Of a stretch of DNA of 6,701 nucleotides, positions 1-4,321 are shown one piece after another. Source of the DNA: an uncultured Eubacteriales bacterium (GTDB lineage: Bacteria > Bacillota > Clostridia > Oscillospirales > Acutalibacteraceae); contig ONSE01000056.1 in NCBI GenBank assembly GCA_900320415.1, positions 1-6,701 of the forward strand, written 5' to 3'. The notes under the pieces were generated by a model. That model ran no database searches, was not told the origin of the DNA, and was given only the letters and a program-made list of their open reading frames with translations. The position numbers were made by a program, and so were the translations under genes. Position 1 is the first letter of the stretch. Every line of letters starts with the position of its first letter.

Positions 1-675
1 ACGGATGTGCTCGTCGCTCATGTTTCTGCCGCCGCAGTAAAACAAATCCTTTTCCTTGACGAAAATCAGATAATCCAGACCGTAGAGGGCGACGCGGCGG
101 TAGTCGCCGACGATCCTGCCTCTGCCGTAGGTGTCGGGAAGTCCCGTGATGACGTGGCTGTGGCGCGCACGCTTCATCTCGGGGGTGTAGGCGTCAAACA
201 CCGCCTGGTTGTGCGTCTTGTGATAGTCGGTGAAGATCTTGCGGAGGTCGCCGTTGATCTCGTAGCCGTAGGTCGCCGCCGCCTGGTCAGCCATCTTGAT
301 GCCGCCGTAGGGCATGAACGCTCTCTTGAGCGGCTTGTCCGTCTGCAGTCCGACGATCTTCTCCAGTTCCTTCATGCTCTCGTCGATATAGCCGGGGCCG
401 TAGCTCGTCAGAGAGGAAACGATCTCGGTTTCGCACTCGAGGACGCCGCCTCTGGCTCTCTCCTCCTTTTGCAGCTCCTGCAGTCTGCCCCAGAGCTTGT
501 CGGTCGCCTCTGTGGGACCCTCGAGGAAGCTCTCGTCGCCGTCGTACATGGTGTAGTTGCTCTGGATAAACTCGCGGACGTTGACGTCCTCTCTCCATTT
601 TCTGCCCTCAAAGCCTCTCCATGCCTGTTCGATTGCTTCCGTGACAGGATAAGTCACTCCCGTTTCAAAGGTCAT
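1..675 (-). CDS. pflB: Formate C-acetyltransferase (pyruvate formate-lyase), N-terminal 225 residues, cut by window edge
   Basis: Pyruvate formate-lyase is the cytosolic glycyl-radical enzyme that converts pyruvate and CoA to acetyl-CoA and formate during anaerobic glucose breakdown. The reverse-strand translation from the ATG at 673-675 runs open to base 1 (225 codons, about 30% of a ~750-residue family member). It matches the family N-terminus closely: VNVREFIQSNY (31-41), GDESFLEG (46-53), EKIVGLQTDKPLKRA (105-119), GGIKM (124-128), KTHNQAVFDAYTP (153-165) and TGLPDTYGRGRIVGDYRR (177-194). Arg187 corresponds to the E. coli substrate-binding Arg176. The catalytic Cys-Cys pair and the C-terminal glycyl-radical loop lie beyond the left edge, so full function cannot be confirmed here. 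The start is fixed by a GGAGGAG site at 684-690, 8 bases upstream and inside the last codons of pflA. The gene is co-transcribed as the second gene after its activase. Confidence 0.96.
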   Translation of the reverse strand, partial: MTFETGVTYPVTEAIEQAWRGFEGRKWREDVNVREFIQSNYTMYDGDESFLEGPTEATDKLWGRLQELQKEERARGGVLECETEIVSSLTSYGPGYIDESMKELEKIVGLQTDKPLKRAFMPYGGIKMADQAAATYGYEINGDLRKIFTDYHKTHNQAVFDAYTPEMKRARHSHVITGLPDTYGRGRIVGDYRRVALYGLDYLIFVKEKDLFYCGGRNMSDEHIR

Positions 676-680
676 GTCAA

Positions 681-1421
681 TCACTCCTCCGTTAATTTCA
701 AACCGTTGAGAATTTCTTTCGCGTTTTGTATCCGTTCAGCCGATGGCGGCTGTGTATCGGTCAGTGTATAGTCCAAGCCGAGCTTCTCCCATTTGTAGGC
801 GCCCATGCTGTGGTAGGGCAGCACCTCTGCCCTTTGGATATTCGTCAGCGTCTCAAGGAACGCCCTTGTCTGTCTGAGGTACCTGTCATTGTCGGTGATC
901 CCCGGCACCAGCACATGGCGGATCCACACGGGCTTGCCGATGTCCGACAAAAAGCGCAGCATATCGAGAATGTTTTCGTTGCCCGCCCCCGTCAGCGCCT
1001 TATGCTCCGCGGGGTCGATGTGCTTGATGTCGACCAGAAAGAGGTCGGTCAGCTCGCACAGGCGCCCGAACTTTGAGAAAAACGGCTCCGTCCTGCGGAA
1101 CGGCTGTCCCGCGGTGTCAATACAGGTGTTGATCTTCCGCTGCTTCGCCTTTTCAAACAGCTCGAGAAGAAAATCGATCTGCAGCAGCGGCTCGCCGCCG
1201 CTGACGGTGATGCCGCCGATCTTGCCCCAGTACGCGCGGTACCGCTCCGCTTTGCCGAGCAGCTCGTCCGCACTCATCAGCGTGCCGCCCTTGGTATCCC
1301 AGGTGTCGGCGTTGTGGCAGTAGCGGCAGCGCATCGCGCAGCCCTGCATGAAAATCAGGAAACGGACGCCCGGTCCGTCAACCGAGCCGAAGCTCTCTGT
1401 CGAATGGATCCTTCCCTGCAA
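681..1421 (-). CDS. pflA: Pyruvate formate-lyase activating enzyme (radical SAM activase)
   Basis: This cytosolic radical-SAM enzyme uses a [4Fe-4S] cluster and S-adenosylmethionine to abstract hydrogen from the active-site glycine of pyruvate formate-lyase, switching it on. The 246-residue product has the same length as E. coli PflA. The cluster motif CxxxCxxC is C28-C32-C35, continuing as YCHNADTWD; the SAM-contact motif SGGEP is at 74-78. LVDIKHIDPAEHKALTG and VWIRHVLVPGITDND also follow the PflA pattern. The start is TTG at 1419-1421, supported by GGAGGAGG at 1430-1437 with 8-base spacing; no ATG lies in frame between the two. The family N-terminus (glycine, then a hydrophobic strand leading to the cluster) begins right after it. 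It is the first gene of a two-gene operon, ending 5 bases before pflB, whose ribosome binding site it contains. Activase-first order is the reverse of the E. coli pflB-pflA order. Transcription probably comes from the FNR-type promoter just upstream. Confidence 0.95.
   Translation of the reverse strand: MQGRIHSTESFGSVDGPGVRFLIFMQGCAMRCRYCHNADTWDTKGGTLMSADELLGKAERYRAYWGKIGGITVSGGEPLLQIDFLLELFEKAKQRKINTCIDTAGQPFRRTEPFFSKFGRLCELTDLFLVDIKHIDPAEHKALTGAGNENILDMLRFLSDIGKPVWIRHVLVPGITDNDRYLRQTRAFLETLTNIQRAEVLPYHSMGAYKWEKLGLDYTLTDTQPPSAERIQNAKEILNGLKLTEE
684..690 (-). promoter_or_regulatory. Ribosome binding site of pflB embedded in the end of pflA
   Basis: Reverse-strand GGAGGAG, 8 bases before the pflB ATG. 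These bases also encode the final Glu-Glu of PflA and run into its TGA stop. Ribosomes finishing pflA therefore pass over this site, which suggests translational coupling of activase and enzyme (inference). Confidence 0.85.
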
Positions 1422-1429
1422 ATGTACCG

Positions 1430-1437
1430 CCTCCTCC
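1430..1437 (-). promoter_or_regulatory. Ribosome binding site that fixes the TTG start of pflA
   Basis: Reverse-strand GGAGGAGG is 8 bases from the TTG at 1421. It is the only strong Shine-Dalgarno match upstream of the conserved PflA N-terminus, so the TTG is preferred over any other start. Confidence 0.85.
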
Positions 1438-1462
1438 GCCTTTTTCTGCTTTCAGTATAGCA

Positions 1463-1472
1463 ACCGCGCGGT
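1463..1472. repeat. GC-rich perfect palindrome in the pfl promoter spacer
   Basis: ACCGCGCGGT is a perfect 10-bp palindrome lying wholly between the -35 position and the -10 of the pflA promoter (centre about -20.5). It stands out in an otherwise AT-rich gap. It could be a repressor operator that blocks RNA polymerase, but a short GC palindrome may also arise by chance in a GC-rich genome. No known operator is matched. Confidence 0.4.
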
Positions 1473-1481
1473 CTTTCAACA

Positions 1482-1495
1482 TTGATTTAAATCAA
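1482..1495. promoter_or_regulatory. FNR-type (Crp/Fnr family) operator
   Basis: TTGATTTAAATCAA is a perfect 14-bp inverted repeat (16 bp counting the flanking A and T at 1481 and 1496). It matches the E. coli FNR consensus TTGAT-N4-ATCAA at every specified base. Its centre (1488.5) is 41.5 bases upstream of the predicted pflA start site, the canonical class II activator position. Anaerobic activation of pfl genes by FNR is established in enterobacteria; that a Crp/Fnr-family regulator of this organism binds here is inferred. No regulator gene is in the window. The Rex consensus (TTGTTAA-N4-TTAACAA) fits less well. Confidence 0.75.
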
Positions 1496-1534
1496 TTTCA
1501 AAACCAATTTCAAATAATCGTCAACTTATTGAAA
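1493..1534. repeat. Direct and inverted TTTCAA/TTGAAA repeats between divergent promoters
   Basis: CAATTTCAAA occurs twice with a 12-base period (1493-1502 and 1505-1514). The second copy forms an imperfect inverted repeat with TTATTGAAA at 1526-1534, across an 8-11 base centre. The right arm includes the -35 hexamer of the phosphatase promoter. This may be a further regulator site or simply AT-rich promoter DNA; no named consensus is recognised. Confidence 0.35.
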
Positions 1535-1557
1535 ACAATCGAGAAATGCGGTATAAT
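1529..1557 (+). promoter_or_regulatory. Sigma-A-type promoter of the histidinol-phosphatase gene
   Basis: TTGAAA (1529-1534), 17 bases, then TATAAT (1552-1557): a near-consensus housekeeping promoter. The expected start is near 1564, giving a leader of about 24 bases that contains AAAGGAGG. It is divergent from the pfl promoter and shares the same intergenic region. Confidence 0.85.
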
Positions 1558-1572
1558 ATAGGCGATTTTACC

Positions 1573-1580
1573 AAAGGAGG
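1573..1580 (+). promoter_or_regulatory. Ribosome binding site that fixes the GTG start of the phosphatase
   Basis: AAAGGAGG is 7 bases before the GTG at 1588. The in-frame ATG at 1546 lies upstream of the -10 hexamer, so it would not be transcribed from this promoter, and it has no such site. Confidence 0.88.
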
Positions 1581-1587
1581 AAATCCT

Positions 1588-2364
1588 GTGCGCTACAACC
1601 TACACACCCACACACACCGCTGCCGTCACGCGCAGGGCAGCGACCGCGACTATGTGGAAGCGGCGATCGCGGCGGGGATCAAAACACTCGGCTTTTCCGA
1701 TCACTGTCCGCAGTTCTTCCCCGGCGGCTACTACAGCACCTTCCGTATGTTTCCCGAGGAGGCGGCGGAATATGCCGAAAGCGTGCGGTCGCTTGCGAGG
1801 GAATACGCCGCCGACATCCGTATCCTGCTCGGCTTTGAGACGGAGTATTATCCTGAGCTGTTCCCTGAGCTGCGAAGGCTCGTCAGGCAGCTCGGGTGCG
1901 ACTATCTGATTTTGGGGCAGCACTTTATCAAAAATGAGTACGACTATCCCTTTTTCCGCGCCTCCGAACCGCCGCGCGCTGACATCGACCGCTATCTTTC
2001 GCAGGTGCTCGAAGGTCTTCGCACGGGAGCGTTTACCTATATCGCCCATCCCGATATCCTGGGCTTTCGCGGCGGCGACGAGGTTTTCTACCGCGAAAGG
2101 ATGAAAACCTTCTGCGAAACGCTCAGGGAAATGGACATTCCCGCGGAATACAATATGCTCGGCAGGAAGTACCGCAAATGGTACCCCAACCCCGTTTTCT
2201 GGAGAACCGCCGCCGAAGCCGGCTGCAAGGCCGTCATCGGCTATGACGCGCATTCCCCCGAGATGCTGCGCGACGGGGAAGCCTTCCGGCGGTGCCTCAA
2301 CGAGCTGAAGGGCTGCGGGCTTTCTCCCGTTCCGTTCGGGGATATCCGGATCCGCAGGCCGTAG
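1588..2364 (+). CDS. hisJ: PHP-family histidinol-phosphatase (HisJ/HisK type)
   Basis: The likely role is dephosphorylation of L-histidinol phosphate to L-histidinol, a late step of histidine synthesis, in the cytosol with bound metal ions. From the GTG start the product is 258 residues, usual for the family. The PHP metal-binding motifs appear in order: HTHTHRCRH (6-14), FSDHCP (36-41), GFETEYY (82-88), LGQHF (109-113), AHPDI (153-157) and GYDAHSP (218-224). No metal-binding motif looks damaged. The GTG is chosen because AAAGGAGG precedes it by 7 bases and the first PHP motif follows immediately; starting at the ATG 42 bases upstream would put the promoter -10 inside the gene. It is not next to other his genes, so it is a stand-alone copy. 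The PHP family also includes other phosphoesterases, so substrate is assigned from overall similarity to the HisJ family and is less certain than the fold. Confidence 0.85.
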   Translation: MRYNLHTHTHRCRHAQGSDRDYVEAAIAAGIKTLGFSDHCPQFFPGGYYSTFRMFPEEAAEYAESVRSLAREYAADIRILLGFETEYYPELFPELRRLVRQLGCDYLILGQHFIKNEYDYPFFRASEPPRADIDRYLSQVLEGLRTGAFTYIAHPDILGFRGGDEVFYRERMKTFCETLREMDIPAEYNMLGRKYRKWYPNPVFWRTAAEAGCKAVIGYDAHSPEMLRDGEAFRRCLNELKGCGLSPVPFGDIRIRRP

Positions 2365-2368
2365 GCAC

Positions 2369-2397
2369 TTGCGCATTCCGTTTTTCTGTGATATAAT
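2369..2397 (+). promoter_or_regulatory. Promoter of the lipoprotein gene
   Basis: TTGCGC (2369-2374), 17 bases, then TATAAT (2392-2397), preceded by TGA, which gives an extended -10 (TGnTATAAT). It starts 4 bases after the phosphatase stop codon. No terminator hairpin is visible between the two genes, so the lipoprotein may also receive read-through from the upstream promoter. Confidence 0.7.
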
Positions 2398-2434
2398 GCT
2401 TCTTTGGAAATAATAAATTGATTCGTGGTGTTTT

Positions 2435-3178
2435 ATGAATATCATCAAAACCATTGCCGCGGCACTCTGCGCGGCGGCTCTCTGCGTTCTGACAGCCGCC
2501 TGCGCCCCCGCGCCGCGGGCGGTCGTCGAAACGGTTCCCGAGGAGGTCGTCGTCATCAAGCCCGCCTCGGGCAAGGGAAACTATATCACGGTGGGACGCA
2601 CCGAAAGCTACTCCTACACGGACAACACGGGCAACGTCTACAACGCCTCCTACAAGATCCCGCAGCTGACTCTCGAAAGCGAGGACGCGCAGGCGATCAA
2701 CGCGGAAATCAACGAGAAGTTCGCGCGCGACTTCGCCAACGCCAACAATGAAATCACGGCGCGCAACAGCCTGACCTGTGACGCGCTTGACTATGAAAGC
2801 CATCTCAATCAAAACGTGCTCAGCATTGTGATCCGCAGGGTGTACTTCTCCCACGCGGTGGACTACACCGTCTACAATCTCGACGTCAAAACGGGCACGC
2901 GGCTCGGCAGCGAGGAGCTCTGCGCGGAAATCGGCAGGCGGTACTCCGACGTGCGCAGGGCGCTGACCGAAAAGCTCGAGGAGGACTACAATACCAAATA
3001 CCAGACCGCCTCCCATCCGCAGAACTACGAGGAAAACCACAGGAAAACCGTATCGGAGGACAATGTCTCGGACGCGGCGCTCTTTCTTGACGATAACGGC
3101 GCGCTCAACGCCATCTGCAAGGAATACGCCAACGTGGGCGCGGGCGTTTTTTCCGTGGTGCTTCAGCTCGACTGACAA
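2435..3178 (+). CDS. Secreted lipoprotein, DUF4163/PdaC-RsiV-like extracellular domain
   Basis: The product has 247 codons including stop. Residues 1-22 form a signal peptide: Lys5, then a long Ala/Leu core. It ends in LTAAC with the lipidated cysteine at C23, so the mature protein should be anchored outside the membrane. A short Pro-rich linker (24-45) leads to a soluble domain. In it, YKIPQL with AINAEINEKF (about residues 73-96), the repeated Val/Ile strands and the YNLDVKTGTRLGSEEL segment (about 148-163) resemble the DUF4163/DUF3298 domains of PdaC- and RsiV-like proteins. No deacetylase domain and no cytoplasmic anti-sigma region is present, so it is neither complete PdaC nor RsiV. The function is unknown. 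The lipobox has Thr at -3 where Leu is commoner. The start has only a weak ribosome site (GTGGTG, 4 bases upstream). It has its own promoter and is followed by an intrinsic terminator. Confidence 0.8.
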
Positions 3179-3194
3179 ACAGGCTTATAAAATC

Positions 3195-3231
3195 CACCGC
3201 TTTGGGGAATACTCAAAGCGGTGATTTTTTT
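3195..3231 (+). terminator. Intrinsic terminator after the lipoprotein gene, overlapping the next gene's start
   Basis: A perfect 10-bp stem CACCGCTTTG (3195-3204) / CAAAGCGGTG (3214-3223) with a 9-base loop is followed by A and seven T (3225-3231). This is a textbook Rho-independent terminator, 16 bases after the lipoprotein stop. Unusually, its last three stem bases are the GTG start of the next reading frame, and the T-tract encodes that protein's first residues. It could therefore act as an attenuator for the downstream gene. Confidence 0.88.
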
Positions 3232-3667
3232 GCGTTATTGGAAAAATATCCGTCAGAGCTGCAGGCTCGCGGCGTTCGGCGGCGCCGCCTACGGGCTGAT
3301 CGAAATTCTCTGGCGCGGGCGGACGCACTGGTCGATGCTGCTGACGGGCGGCTTCTGCTTTGCCCTCCTCCACCGCCTCTATCAGAGGCATCTCTCCCTG
3401 CGGCTCTTCAAGAGGTGCCTGCTCGGCAGCCTTGTCATCACCTCCTGTGAATTCGTCTGCGGAATGCTCGTCAACCGCAGGCTCAAGCTCGGCGTCTGGG
3501 ACTACTCCAACCGCCGCTTCAACATCAAGGGGCAGATCTGTCCCCTCTACAGCGCACTCTGGGCGCTGCTCTGCCTGCCGGTCTCCGCCCTCAGCGACGC
3601 CATCGCGCGGCGGTCGGACAAACGGAAACAGGCGGAGGGTGAATCCGAGGAAACACTCTCCGCCTGA
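3221..3667 (+). CDS. Small membrane protein, TMEM229/CmpB-like ('putative ABC transporter permease') family
   Basis: A 148-residue protein with about four hydrophobic segments (roughly 15-30, 38-54, 66-84, 105-126) and a charged, hydrophilic tail (128-148). Family signatures are clear: GLIEILWRGRTHWSM (25-39), GGFCF (43-47), EFVCGMLVN (77-85), WDYSN (93-97) and GQICPLYSALW (104-114). Databases often call this family an ABC transporter permease, but it has no ATP-binding partner here and no transport role is shown; the function is unknown. The start is uncertain: GTG at 3221 or TTG at 3230, because conserved sequence begins near residue 20 and a start at the ATG at 3335 would remove it. Only a weak GGGGA (3204-3208, in the terminator loop) precedes the GTG. 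Expression would need terminator read-through, or a weak promoter such as TTCAGC-18-TATAAA (3162-3191). It converges on the ATPase operon with a 5-base gap. Confidence 0.82.
   Translation: MIFLRYWKNIRQSCRLAAFGGAAYGLIEILWRGRTHWSMLLTGGFCFALLHRLYQRHLSLRLFKRCLLGSLVITSCEFVCGMLVNRRLKLGVWDYSNRRFNIKGQICPLYSALWALLCLPVSALSDAIARRSDKRKQAEGESEETLSA
3631..3664. terminator. Weak hairpin at the convergent gene ends
   Basis: GGCGGAGGGT (3631-3640) pairs with ACTCTCCGCC (3655-3664) around a 14-base loop, with one G-U pair in plus-strand RNA; the reverse-strand RNA keeps 7 G/C-rich pairs. It lies in the last codons of the membrane-protein gene and 8 bases past the ATPase D stop. No uninterrupted T-tract follows on either side (only TGTTTCCGTTTG on the reverse strand), so termination here would be weak. 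It is the only candidate terminator for the ATPase operon in the window. Confidence 0.3.
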
Positions 3668-3672
3668 TGATA

Positions 3673-4308
3673 TTATTCTTCCTGCGCGCTGTCTCTGAGC
3701 TTCTTGCGCTTGATGACCTTCAAGCGGCTGAACTCCTCTCTGTCCTTTTCGTCAAGGGCGTCGGTGATGAACTTCACGGTCTCCTCAAAACGGGGGATCA
3801 TGATGTTCTTGAGGGCGTTGGCGCGCTTCTGGGTTTTCTTGATGGAAACCGCGAGGCGGTAAACGCTGTTCTCGATCTCCGCCAGCTCGACGGTGAGGTT
3901 TTTCACCTTGGTGAAGAGGATGAACGCCTTGTCCACGGCGGAATTCGTCGTTCTGGTGCCGTAGTGCAGGTAATTGTAATTGTCGCTCTCCTCCATCGTG
4001 AGGATCGGTATCTCCACGCCCATGACGCTGCGCGAATCGAGGTGCAGTCCGTCCTCGATCGGCACCGCGTTGGAGATGTCCTCGCAGAAGCCGTTGGTGA
4101 TGTTGGCGGTCTGCAAAGCGATGTACGCCTCCTCATAGGCGCCGTCGATCTGCTGCTGGATCGCGTTCGCGTGGTCGATCAGCGTCATCATCTCGCGGAT
4201 GAGGATATTGCGCTTGCGGTCGAGCAGCTCATAGCCGTTTTTGGCAAGGGCGAGCGACTTTTTGGTATTCATCAGATTGCCCTTGGTGGGCACTGCCTGT
4301 ACAGCCAT
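3673..4308 (-). CDS. ntpD: A/V-type ATP synthase subunit D (central rotor shaft)
   Basis: Subunit D is the coiled-coil central stalk that turns inside the A3B3 head and links ATP turnover to ion movement through the membrane ring. The 211-residue product matches the usual length. The N-terminal signature PTKGNLMNTKKSLALAKNGY (7-26) continues into LLDRKRNILIREM, and the long C-terminal helix (about 130-200) carries ENSVYRLAVSIKKTQKRANAL. The helical, heptad-rich ends around a short central globular part (IEDGLHLDSRSVMGVEIP) fit the family. The ATG at 4306-4308 follows the subunit B stop by 13 bases, with GAGGG (4317-4321) 8 bases upstream. It is the last gene of the visible operon; no subunit G gene follows. 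It ends 5 bases from the convergent membrane-protein gene. Confidence 0.95.
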   Translation of the reverse strand: MAVQAVPTKGNLMNTKKSLALAKNGYELLDRKRNILIREMMTLIDHANAIQQQIDGAYEEAYIALQTANITNGFCEDISNAVPIEDGLHLDSRSVMGVEIPILTMEESDNYNYLHYGTRTTNSAVDKAFILFTKVKNLTVELAEIENSVYRLAVSIKKTQKRANALKNIMIPRFEETVKFITDALDEKDREEFSRLKVIKRKKLRDSAQEE

Positions 4309-4321
4309 TCACGCCACCCTC

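Larger units (their letters stand above)
1447..1495 (-). promoter_or_regulatory. pflAB promoter, extended -10, class II activator layout
   Basis: On the reverse strand TATACT (1454-1459) is preceded by TGC, giving an extended -10 (TGnTATACT). Counting the hexamer as -12 to -7 puts +1 at an A at 1447, leaving a 26-base leader that contains the pflA ribosome binding site. There is no good -35: ATGTTG at 1477-1482 is the best at 17 bases. A poor -35 with an extended -10 is typical of activator-dependent promoters. The palindrome at 1482-1495 takes the place of the -35 region. The start site is predicted from spacing, not measured. Confidence 0.75.

Noticed and set aside
7..771. 254-codon plus-strand frame opposite pflB
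   Set aside because: The reverse strand encodes an unmistakable pyruvate formate-lyase N-terminus; this frame is its shadow and crosses the pflA-pflB junction.
1482..1495. Rex (NADH/NAD+ sensor) operator reading of the palindrome
   Set aside because: Rex sites are usually 18 bp TTGTTAA-N4-TTAACAA. The half-site here is TTGAT with a 4-base centre, which fits FNR exactly and Rex poorly.
2341..2365. Terminator after the phosphatase gene
   Set aside because: Only the short palindrome CGGATCCG (2347-2354), inside the coding end, and a five-T run further on; the arms do not form a stem next to the T-run.
1600..3178. Two long minus-strand frames (1600-2574 and 2297-3178)
   Set aside because: They are antisense to the phosphatase and the lipoprotein, cross the promoter at 2369-2397, overlap each other and show no domain signature.
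3221..3667. Reading the small membrane protein as a true ABC transporter permease
   Set aside because: The common database label is not supported: it is only about 148 residues, has no ATPase or binding-protein neighbour, and shows the TMEM229/CmpB-like signatures instead.
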